A stretch of 7,532 nt of DNA from Acidimicrobiales bacterium (GTDB taxonomy: Bacteria; Actinomycetota; Acidimicrobiia; Acidimicrobiales; JABEUL01). Location of the stretch: positions 1 through 7,532 of the forward strand of contig JABEUL010000300.1 of assembly GCA_013044465.1 (NCBI GenBank), written 5' to 3'. Below are positions 1 through 5,690 of this stretch, one piece after another. The notes below the pieces were generated by a model. It was not told where the DNA came from. It was given only the letters and a program-made list of their open reading frames with translations, and did not search any database. The number at the start of each line of letters is the position of its first letter. Positions within the stretch are counted from its first letter, which is position 1. The position numbers and the translations under genes are program-made.

Positions 1-1035
1 GTTGTAGTTCTAGCCTCGGGTGATCCCGGTTTCTTTGGAATTCTTCGGAGAATAAGAGCAACTAATAAAAAAAGAGAGATCAAAGTATTCCCTGCTCCCT
101 CTTCTATCTCTCTGGCCTTTGCACGCCTTTCACTTCCTTGGGATGACGCAGTTATCGTATCTAGTTTAAGTCGACCTCTTGAGAGTTGCATTAGAGCAAT
201 CTGTTCACACCCAAAAGTAGCGGTATTGACTTCATCAGCTGTTTCTCCTTCAGCCATTGCAAATCTGTTAATAACAACCTGCAACCCGAATCAATTGAAG
301 GAGTTATCAGATAAAACTTTTTTCGTGCTGTCGAACTTGGGAGATGACTCCGAGAAAGTCGAGCAAGCGACTTTAGATGAACTTGCCAAGAAGACTTTTC
401 CACCACTTTCAATCCTGATATCACTAGACCTAGATTCAGATTCTTTAGAAAAGGTCAATTCATGGGCCAATGACCTAACAAATGACAGGCTTCACTTCGG
501 CCAAGACGAGGCCTCTTATTTATATAGGGATGGAATGATCACTAAAAGTGAGGTAAGAGCCGTTGTCCTTTCAAAACTCAAATTGGGTATGGAGGGAATC
601 TTTTGGGACGTGGGTTCTGGAAGTGGATCTATAGCAATTGAGGTTTCCAAGTTATCCCCTTCACTTAGTGTTTTTGCCATCGAAAAAGACTTTGACTCTG
701 CTTCCAGAATTGAGCAAAACTCTCAAATGCATAGAGCTAACGTCACTGTAATAAAGGGTGAAGCCCCCTTGGTGCTTGATAAATTGCCTCATCCCAATTG
801 GGTATTTATTGGAGGCGGTGGAATTGGATTATTCAACCATGTTTACTCTCAATTGGTGAAAAACGGAGTAATTGTAGCTACTTTTACTTCCCAAGAAAGG
901 GCTGTTTTGGCGGCAGAGAGCGTCGGTAATATGGTTGAGATAAATGTATCGAGGGGCATCGCACTTGAAAATGGCACTTGGCGCTTGAGTGCCAATAATC
1001 CAGTTTTTATTGTCTGGGGAAGCAAAGATAAATAG
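1..1035 (+). CDS. cobL: CbiE-CbiT fusion (CobL-type), cobalt-precorrin-7 C5-methyltransferase / precorrin-6B C15-methyltransferase (decarboxylating), 5' partial
   Basis: The open frame runs in from base 1 with no start, leaving 344 visible residues. CobL proteins are usually about 400 residues, so about 60 N-terminal residues are missing. Residues 1-100 are the rest of the CbiE tetrapyrrole-methylase domain, with SGDPGFFG near the start (residues 6-13) and the PAPSS segment (31-35). From about residue 165 comes the CbiT domain: GQDEASYLYRDGMITK ending near residue 182, the SAM-binding DVGSGSGS loop (203-210), an acidic AIEK strand end, and an FIGGGG motif (269-274). In the known pathway CbiT methylates C15 and decarboxylates the C12 acetate, and CbiE methylates C5, both cytoplasmic and SAM-dependent. 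A TTG at base 226 can open a shorter frame, but it lies inside the CbiE domain and is not the start. It is followed after 73 nt by cbiG-cbiH. Family assignment is firm; the missing N-terminus cannot be assessed. Confidence 0.95.
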   Translation, partial: VVVLASGDPGFFGILRRIRATNKKREIKVFPAPSSISLAFARLSLPWDDAVIVSSLSRPLESCIRAICSHPKVAVLTSSAVSPSAIANLLITTCNPNQLKELSDKTFFVLSNLGDDSEKVEQATLDELAKKTFPPLSILISLDLDSDSLEKVNSWANDLTNDRLHFGQDEASYLYRDGMITKSEVRAVVLSKLKLGMEGIFWDVGSGSGSIAIEVSKLSPSLSVFAIEKDFDSASRIEQNSQMHRANVTVIKGEAPLVLDKLPHPNWVFIGGGGIGLFNHVYSQLVKNGVIVATFTSQERAVLAAESVGNMVEINVSRGIALENGTWRLSANNPVFIVWGSKDK

Positions 1036-1037
1036 CT

Positions 1038-1084
1038 TTAAATTATTTAAGATATCTCGGAACCAGTTAGAATTTGAGTCAAAT
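1038..1084. promoter_or_regulatory. Two 13-bp palindromes in the 73-nt gap before cbiG-cbiH
   Basis: The gap between cobL and cbiG-cbiH contains two perfect 6+1+6 inverted repeats: TTAAATTATTTAA at 1038-1050 and ATTTGAGTCAAAT at 1072-1084. The second ends 24 nt before the next start codon. This is the only real gap in an otherwise overlapping operon, so an internal promoter, operator or processing site is possible. With a 1-nt centre they suit protein binding to DNA better than an RNA hairpin. AT-rich sequence makes such palindromes fairly common by chance, and no clear -35/-10 pair stands out. Confidence 0.25.
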
Positions 1085-1108
1085 GGCTAACTTAGAAAGC
1101 ACTGTTGC

Positions 1109-2827
1109 ATGAATATTTGTTCTATTCCTTTGACTAAAAAAGGTGCTGAGTTAGCTAAATTGCTCCCCTACGAGGTCATATATCCAATTGCTGATTCCCT
1201 CAAAGACACAATTGCTAGACAGTGGGAAAAGCGAGATGCATTGGTTCTATATTTGGCCACAGGTGCGGCTGTCAGATTAATAGCACCTCTAATTAAAGAC
1301 AAACAAAATGATCCATCAGTTGTATGCGTAAGTGAAGACGGGAAAGTTGCAGTCGCTCTTTTAGGTGGGCATTCCATACCCATCTCGGCAAATGAACTGG
1401 CCATTGAGATCAGCCAAATTATTGGAACAACTCCTGTAATCACGACGGCGACTGATCTCTTAGACATTCCTGGCCTTGATATTCTCCCCAATCTCTATGC
1501 AGAAGGTGATATCGCCAAAGTCTCCAAGGCATTGGTAGATAGGCAACCTGTCAATATCAATTGCGAAGATTCTTGGACTCTTCCTATTTCGCTAACAGAG
1601 GCGTGCGGCGATAGCAAGCAAAATAATACTGAGTGTACGGTAGTAGTAACTAGCAAATTAGATCCAAGTCCCAAGCCCAGAGAGGTCTATCTGCGACCTC
1701 GCAACTTATTCCTAGGAGTTGGCACCTCGAAAGGTGCCCAATACGCTGAATTGGCCGAATTAGTTAAGTCCACTTTGCTTAAAACTAACCTTTCCATCCA
1801 CTCGCTGGCCTCTATATCAACTATTGCAATTAGGAAAGATCATCCCGCAGTTGTGGAACTTAGCCAAAAGTTAAATATACCGATTTCAATTTATGAGCCA
1901 GAGGAACTAGGCGATATCTCAATGCTCGTTCCAAATCCAAGTGAAGTAGTCGAAAATGCTGTGGGAACAAAGAGCGTGGCAGAAGCCTGCGCTCTCAAAT
2001 CATCTGGATTAAAGGGAGAACTTGTTGTTGAAAAGGTTAAATCTCCAAATGCCACTGTAGCCATAGCCAAGGCCTTGTTTCCAAAGGGCACAATTAGACT
2101 AGTCGGACTTGGTCCAAGCGGGGCCTTAGATAGATCACCTAGGGCTACAAGAGCAGTGCTGCAATCTGAGATCATAGTTGGATTTAGCGGGTATGTAGAT
2201 CAAGCACAAGACCTAATTACTCCATTTCACCAAATTGAGAGATGGCCAATCGGAAAAGAAATCGAACGAGTAGAATCATGCTTTAACCATGCAGCTTTGG
2301 GACGTGAAGTTGCATTAGTTTGCTCTGGGGACGCCGGAATATATGCAATGGCTTCCCTGGTCTTAGAGATTGCTAACCAAAATTCAGATAAACCAAATAT
2401 CGAGGTAATTCCAGGAATCACAGCAGCCCTTACAACTTCTTCACTACTGGGAGCTCCATTGGGACACGACCACGCCATATTGAGCCTCTCAGATCTCCAT
2501 ACCCCTTGGCAAGTAATAGAGAACCGTTTAAGGGCAGCATTGAATGCAGACATGGTAGTGGTTTTATATAACCCAAGATCCAATGAACGTAAAGCTCAGT
2601 TTCACAATGCAATGGAGATAGCTAAGGAGATTAGAGGGAGTGACTCACTAGTAGGAGTGGTAACCGATGCATATAGAGATAATCAAAGTATTTTCTCAAC
2701 AACTTTGGCTAAGCTTGACGAGGAGTTAGTGTCCATGACAACTTGTTTGATAATTGGTTCTTCAAAGACTATTTCAGTTTCTGGATATAAAGATTTATTG
2801 GTTACTCCACGTGGATATGAAATATGA
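1109..2827 (+). CDS. CbiG-CbiH (CobJ) fusion: cobalt-precorrin-5A hydrolase + cobalt-precorrin-3 C17-methyltransferase
   Basis: This bifunctional 572-residue protein acts in corrin-ring formation. Residues 1-125 are CbiG N-terminal domain: TGAAVRLIAPLIKDK (51-65), LLGGH (84-88), ITTATD (111-116). Residues about 197-320 are CbiG C-terminal domain: LFLGVGTSKGA, then PNPSEV (275-280) and GTKSVAEACAL (286-296). Residues about 328-572 are a CbiH/CobJ methylase: GLGPSG (333-338), CSGDAGIYAMA (405-415), IPGITAALTTSSLLGAPLG (434-452), LYNPRSNER (486-494) and C-terminal VTPRGYE (565-571). CbiG opens the delta-lactone and releases acetaldehyde; CbiH methylates C17 and contracts the ring. The start is ATG with AGAAAG about 9 nt upstream. 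The stop overlaps the ferredoxin start (ATGA). CbiX in the same operon favours the anaerobic CbiH role over aerobic CobJ. Oddities: GGHSIPISANELA where CbiG usually has a shorter GH..GGAN loop, and Ser replacing the second Gly of the methylase GPG. Confidence 0.93.
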   Translation: MNICSIPLTKKGAELAKLLPYEVIYPIADSLKDTIARQWEKRDALVLYLATGAAVRLIAPLIKDKQNDPSVVCVSEDGKVAVALLGGHSIPISANELAIEISQIIGTTPVITTATDLLDIPGLDILPNLYAEGDIAKVSKALVDRQPVNINCEDSWTLPISLTEACGDSKQNNTECTVVVTSKLDPSPKPREVYLRPRNLFLGVGTSKGAQYAELAELVKSTLLKTNLSIHSLASISTIAIRKDHPAVVELSQKLNIPISIYEPEELGDISMLVPNPSEVVENAVGTKSVAEACALKSSGLKGELVVEKVKSPNATVAIAKALFPKGTIRLVGLGPSGALDRSPRATRAVLQSEIIVGFSGYVDQAQDLITPFHQIERWPIGKEIERVESCFNHAALGREVALVCSGDAGIYAMASLVLEIANQNSDKPNIEVIPGITAALTTSSLLGAPLGHDHAILSLSDLHTPWQVIENRLRAALNADMVVVLYNPRSNERKAQFHNAMEIAKEIRGSDSLVGVVTDAYRDNQSIFSTTLAKLDEELVSMTTCLIIGSSKTISVSGYKDLLVTPRGYEI

Positions 2828-3039
2828 CGGTAGACACTTCGACATTGGTAACGAGATCTCAAATAACAATTACAGAATCAGATTGTAGCGGCTGTGGGAC
2901 TTGTTTAGTTATATGTCCCAAAAGAGCAATTGTCAAGGGGCCCGTATTTTTAGAATGGTTAAGTTCTGCTTGTATATTTTGTGACGCGTGTATTGATCTT
3001 TGTCCAACGGGGGCAATCTCAGAAACTAGAATCAACTAA
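2824..3039 (+). CDS. Small 2[4Fe-4S] ferredoxin in the cobalamin operon
   Basis: This 71-residue protein has two classic Cx2Cx2Cx3CP clusters: Cys21, 24, 27 and 31 (CSGCGTCLVICP) and Cys50, 53, 56 and 60 (CIFCDACIDLCP). Each is followed by the usual basic or Thr-Gly-Ala-Ile turn, which is the bacterial 8Fe-8S ferredoxin fold. It has no signal peptide and so is presumably a cytoplasmic electron carrier. Its ATG overlaps the cbiG-cbiH stop by ATGA, implying translational coupling, and the next gene, cbiC, starts about 1 nt after its stop if the TTG start is right. Known precedent: some CbiH forms (CbiH60 of Bacillus megaterium) carry an Fe-S centre in a C-terminal extension. Inference: this protein may be the electron donor for a step in cobalt-corrin synthesis, such as ring contraction, keeping cobalt reduced, or the CbiJ-type reduction. 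The partner cannot be told from sequence. The ferredoxin call is very sure; the role is not. Confidence 0.93.
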   Translation: MTVDTSTLVTRSQITITESDCSGCGTCLVICPKRAIVKGPVFLEWLSSACIFCDACIDLCPTGAISETRIN

Positions 3040-3040
3040 A

Positions 3041-3631
3041 TTGGATACTATTCACCCGATAGAAAAAGAGAGCTATCAAATCATTGAAAGTCGACTGGAC
3101 TTATCAATTTATGATGATGGTCAAAGAGCGGTCGTGGCTCGAATCATCCATGCTACAGGGGATATTTCATTTGGAGATGGGATAGCTTTTTCACCTAATG
3201 CCATAACAGAAGCCCTCTCGGTGCTTCAAACAATGCCACATGTAATAGCTGACTGCCAAATGGTTAGATCTGGGATCACCAAATACAATACCGAATGTTT
3301 TCTCGACAAAGTGAAGGCTAGCTCTAATGGCTTTCCAACTCGGTCGGCCAAAGCCATTGAATATGGCGTAAATCTATATGGAGATGGCTGTGTAATTGTA
3401 ATAGGCAATGCTCCAACTGCACTGTTCAAGACTCTTGACTTAATTGATAAAGGTTTTAAACCTGGACTTGTGCTTGGATTTCCGGTTGGATTTGTAGGGG
3501 CGAGTGAATCCAAAGACAAGCTAATGGAGTGCAACAATATCCCATACATCACAAATAGTGGCGAAAGGGGGGGCTCTCCTGTGGCAGCTGCTTGCTTCAA
3601 TGCCCTTTTAAAACTAGGAGACAAAAAATGA
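3041..3631 (+). CDS. cbiC: Cobalt-precorrin-8 methylmutase CbiC (CobH family)
   Basis: This enzyme moves the C11 methyl group to C12, giving cobyrinate, the final rearrangement of corrin-ring formation. With the TTG start at 3041 it is 196 residues, close to the family's roughly 200. Visible signatures are RIIHATGD with the catalytic His at about residue 37, MVRSGI (74-79), AIEYGVNLYGDGCVIVIGNAPTAL in two blocks (105-128), GFPVGFVGASESK (146-158) and ERGGSPVAAA (175-184). An in-frame GTG at 2981 would add 20 residues but would read the second Fe-S cluster of the ferredoxin in another frame, and those residues do not resemble CbiC. There is no ATG in the early region. The TTG begins 1 nt after the ferredoxin stop with only weak purine-rich sequence upstream, so translation is probably coupled. 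The stop overlaps cbiX as ATGA. Function is firm; the exact start is uncertain. Confidence 0.92.
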   Translation: MDTIHPIEKESYQIIESRLDLSIYDDGQRAVVARIIHATGDISFGDGIAFSPNAITEALSVLQTMPHVIADCQMVRSGITKYNTECFLDKVKASSNGFPTRSAKAIEYGVNLYGDGCVIVIGNAPTALFKTLDLIDKGFKPGLVLGFPVGFVGASESKDKLMECNNIPYITNSGERGGSPVAAACFNALLKLGDKK

Positions 3632-4488
3632 CAATCTCTAATGACCCACTTTCAGATACCGGACTCTTTGTTATTGGACATGGAACGAAATCTTCGTCAG
3701 GAATGGACCAATACTGGCAGACGGTAGAGCTGATAGCTAAGAAAAGGCCTAGGATCGCAACCGTTGGTGGATTAATTGAGTTTGCCTCTCCTAATCTTGA
3801 TGAAGGGCTTGACAACTTATGCCAATTGGGCGTTCGGGAGGTAATCTCTGTGCCATTGGTTTTGTTAGGGGCCGGACATCAAAAAGATGACGGGCCAGAG
3901 GCACTGAGAAAGGCCAGGCTTAGACATCCTCAAATCACATTTAGATATGGACGCGCACTTGGTATCCACCCTAATGTTCTTTCAGCGGTTGAAAGCAGGA
4001 TTAAGTCGGCCTCTCCAAAATCCGGGACTAATAATATCGGAGTTGTCTTAGTTGGACGGGGATCCACTGATCCGGACGCCAACGCGGATTTATATAAAGT
4101 TGCCCGGTTAATTAGCGACTCTCGTCAATTAGGAGATACTGTTGAACCGGCATTTATCTCTCTAGCTAGGCCCTCAGTGGAGCAAGCTCTGACGAAAATT
4201 AAAAAACTCGGCCTAACAAGTGTAATTGTTGCTCCGTATTTCTTATTTACAGGAGTGTTGTTGGATCGTATTTATAGTGAAGCTATGGCATGGTCAAAAA
4301 GAGAAAACATTCCTGTATCTCTCGCCAAAGAGATCGGTCCAGAATCAGAAATTGTCGAACTCGTATGGGAAAGATTCGAGGAAGCTAGATCGGATTCTGC
4401 GCATATGAACTGCGATATGTGCATATACCGCTCCCAAATACCTGGATACGAACACCGAGTAGCCGCACCTCCATTTTCACCCAGTTAG
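3628..4488 (+). CDS. cbiX: Sirohydrochlorin cobaltochelatase, long two-domain CbiX
   Basis: This 286-residue cytoplasmic chelatase inserts Co2+ into sirohydrochlorin, the committing step of the cobalt-early B12 route. It has two CbiX domains. Domain 1 (about 11-125) carries the likely metal-site residues: His18 in IGHGT, Glu51 in LIEFASPNLDEGL, and His84 in LGAGHQKDDGPEAL. Domain 2 (about 134-255) has VGRGSTDPDANAD (142-154), with Arg where domain 1 has His, and YFLFTGVLLDRI (204-215). The tail has MNCDMCIYR, a CxxC pair at 262/265 as in long CbiX proteins, possibly binding metal or Fe-S. It lacks the poly-His stretch some relatives have. The ATG at 3628 overlaps the cbiC stop (ATGA), with TAGGAG ending 7 nt upstream, the clearest Shine-Dalgarno site in the window. 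An in-frame upstream start at 3592 lies inside cbiC and is less likely. SirB-like iron insertion for siroheme is an alternative, but the operon argues for cobalt. Confidence 0.92.
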   Translation: MTISNDPLSDTGLFVIGHGTKSSSGMDQYWQTVELIAKKRPRIATVGGLIEFASPNLDEGLDNLCQLGVREVISVPLVLLGAGHQKDDGPEALRKARLRHPQITFRYGRALGIHPNVLSAVESRIKSASPKSGTNNIGVVLVGRGSTDPDANADLYKVARLISDSRQLGDTVEPAFISLARPSVEQALTKIKKLGLTSVIVAPYFLFTGVLLDRIYSEAMAWSKRENIPVSLAKEIGPESEIVELVWERFEEARSDSAHMNCDMCIYRSQIPGYEHRVAAPPFSPS

Positions 4489-4494
4489 GTTTGC

Positions 4495-4507
4495 CAATGT
4501 GACATTG
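4495..4507. repeat. 13-bp palindrome just after cbiX
   Basis: A perfect 6+1+6 inverted repeat, CAATGTGACATTG, starts 6 nt after the cbiX stop codon. It can fold only as a short 5-bp hairpin with a 3-nt loop, and no T tract follows, so it is not a convincing terminator. It may be a protein-binding site or chance. Confidence 0.25.
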
Positions 4508-4628
4508 AGGGCTCTAGCAACAATGGAAATCATGACTCAAGTTTAATGGAAACCCAAAATGGCAGCCTAATTTCGAATGCGAATACCCTTCTTGTGAGTT
4601 GTCTTATTTCTAAGTTATTTTTTTGTCG

Positions 4629-4665
4629 AAGTTAAAACACTTGTCGCTAAATCTAATCCGACAAG
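4629..4665 (-). terminator. Candidate intrinsic terminator of lysR
   Basis: A perfect 7-bp stem, CTTGTCG at 4640-4646 with CGACAAG at 4659-4665, encloses a 12-nt loop. Read on the - strand it lies 35 nt beyond the lysR stop and is followed by TGTTTTAACTT (bases 4639-4629), a modest T-rich tail. Read on the + strand no T tract follows. The stem is short and the loop large, so it is only a plausible terminator. Confidence 0.35.
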
Positions 4666-4673
4666 AACTCGAT

Positions 4674-4721
4674 CATGTCCCATGACAATTGATTCGTCGC
4701 TACTTTGTCATGCCTGACATG
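4674..4721. repeat. Long two-part stem-loop spanning the lysR stop codon
   Basis: Arm 1 (4674-4688) is CATGTC, one unpaired base, then CATGACAA. Arm 2 (4705-4721) is TTGTCATG, three unpaired bases, then GACATG. The two blocks pair perfectly (6 bp and 8 bp) around a small 1x3 internal loop, with a 16-nt terminal loop that contains the lysR stop codon at 4700-4702. There is no T tract on either side, so it may protect the 3' end of the lysR mRNA, stop convergent transcription, or bind a protein. About half of it lies within lysR coding sequence. Confidence 0.5.
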
Positions 4722-5620
4722 GGTGGAACTATTTCGTGCAAAAAGTATTTTGCCGTCTGCGAAAGTGGAGACTTATGTGGCCAAATTGCCCGTATATTTC
4801 GCATTAAATTAAGATCTTCAACAGGTACCAGAAGTGCTGATCCATCGTCAATTTCATTTTTTAAAGCCAGCTTGCTAAGTATCCCAGGAACGTTTCCTTC
4901 CAAAACCGCACTCTTTATAGATGTAGTAGATCCCATCTCAACTGTGGAAGTGATACCAAGGCCCATTGCCCCTAGAGCATTTTCAATTACCTCTCGGGTG
5001 CCAGATCCCTTCTCGCGTATCACTAAAGGTGTCCTGGCTAGTTCTAGGGCGGAAAGCTTATGCTTACGTTTTGCCCATGGGTGAGTAGGAGCAATAAAGA
5101 CTGAAAGCTCGTCTTTTTGAATTACTTTTGAATCAAATCCCTCCAATTTGGATACCCCCTCAACAAAACCAATGTCACCACCAGATTTACTAATTGAGGT
5201 TTTCACAAAATCTGAGTTCCCTACCTTTAGAAGCACTACAGCGTCTGGCATATGCACCTTTAGCTGCACCAGCCAAGTCGGAATCAAATACTCTGCAACT
5301 GTCATGGATGCAACAATGGTTAGTTTTGGTTTCTCGGTTACACTTATTGCACTCGCACCCGCTAGAAGCCGGACCATTGAATCGACAACTTCTTCACTCC
5401 ACTGGCTAATTGCTTCACCTGAAGCGGTAAGCTGCGCTCCCCCCTTTAATCGATCCATGAGTTTCAAACCCAAAACTTTCTCTAGATTTCGAAGTCTCAT
5501 GCTTGCTGCAGGCTGACTTATATTGTGCACACGAGCTGCCTGCCGTATCGAGCCCAGTTTTGCAACACTTCTAAGTAGATCTAGTGATTGTAGATCTGGT
5601 ACGGGATCTGAAAGGGGCAT
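4700..5620 (-). CDS. LysR-family transcriptional regulator, sulfur/YeiE-like
   Basis: This 306-residue protein has the usual LysR length and layout. A winged helix-turn-helix lies at about residues 10-70 (LRSVAKLGSIRQAAR, then NISQPAASMRLRNLEKVLGLKLMDR in two blocks, and LTASGE), followed by a linker helix to about 95 and a periplasmic-binding-protein-like effector domain from about 98. ASMTVAEYLIPTWL (104-117) and REKGSGTRE (202-210) resemble the sulfur-responsive CysL/YeiE branch. The N-terminus has a short lead (MPLSDPVPDLQSLDLL) seen, as I recall, in actinobacterial relatives. Start ATG is 5618-5620; no Shine-Dalgarno sequence precedes it. It is divergent from the YeiH-type transporter gene 70 nt away, the standard arrangement for a LysR regulator controlling its neighbour. 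The effector is unknown; a sulfur anion such as sulfite or sulfate is inferred from the partner only. Confidence 0.9.
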   Translation of the reverse strand: MPLSDPVPDLQSLDLLRSVAKLGSIRQAARVHNISQPAASMRLRNLEKVLGLKLMDRLKGGAQLTASGEAISQWSEEVVDSMVRLLAGASAISVTEKPKLTIVASMTVAEYLIPTWLVQLKVHMPDAVVLLKVGNSDFVKTSISKSGGDIGFVEGVSKLEGFDSKVIQKDELSVFIAPTHPWAKRKHKLSALELARTPLVIREKGSGTREVIENALGAMGLGITSTVEMGSTTSIKSAVLEGNVPGILSKLALKNEIDDGSALLVPVEDLNLMRNIRAIWPHKSPLSQTAKYFLHEIVPPMSGMTK

Positions 5621-5690
5621 AAGGATAGCTTATATGATTAAAAGATTTTTCGCACTTCAATTGAGGGTATTCCACCCGTAAGCTCAAAAC
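5621..5690. promoter_or_regulatory. Divergent lysR / yeiH control region
   Basis: This 70-nt spacer lies between two divergent start codons and should hold both promoters and the LysR-binding site. For lysR, reading the - strand, TTGAAG (bases 5660-5655) and CATATA (5636-5631) are 18 nt apart, a plausible -35/-10 pair that would give a very short leader. A TCAATTGA palindrome sits at 5657-5664, overlapping that -35, so a bound regulator there could repress lysR. For yeiH no good pair is visible. Neither gene has a recognisable Shine-Dalgarno sequence. All assignments are by eye. Confidence 0.45.

Noticed and set aside
226..1035. Separate CbiT-like gene starting at TTG 226
   Set aside because: The frame is open and clearly CbiE-like back to base 1, so 226 is internal.
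1036..1108. Cobalamin riboswitch before cbiG-cbiH
   Set aside because: The 73-nt gap is far too short and no B12-box-like sequence is visible; none was seen elsewhere in the window.
1168..2612. Several - strand open frames opposite cbiG-cbiH
   Set aside because: They are shadows of a strongly conserved + strand gene and have no family resemblance.
2981..3040. N-terminal extension of cbiC from GTG 2981
   Set aside because: It reads the second ferredoxin cluster out of frame, has no ribosome-binding site, and its residues do not look like CbiC.
3592..3627. Longer start for cbiX at 3592
   Set aside because: It overlaps the end of cbiC, whereas ATG 3628 has a good Shine-Dalgarno site and an ATGA overlap.
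4689..5516. + strand frames opposite lysR
   Set aside because: They mirror the LysR coding frame and have no recognisable domain.
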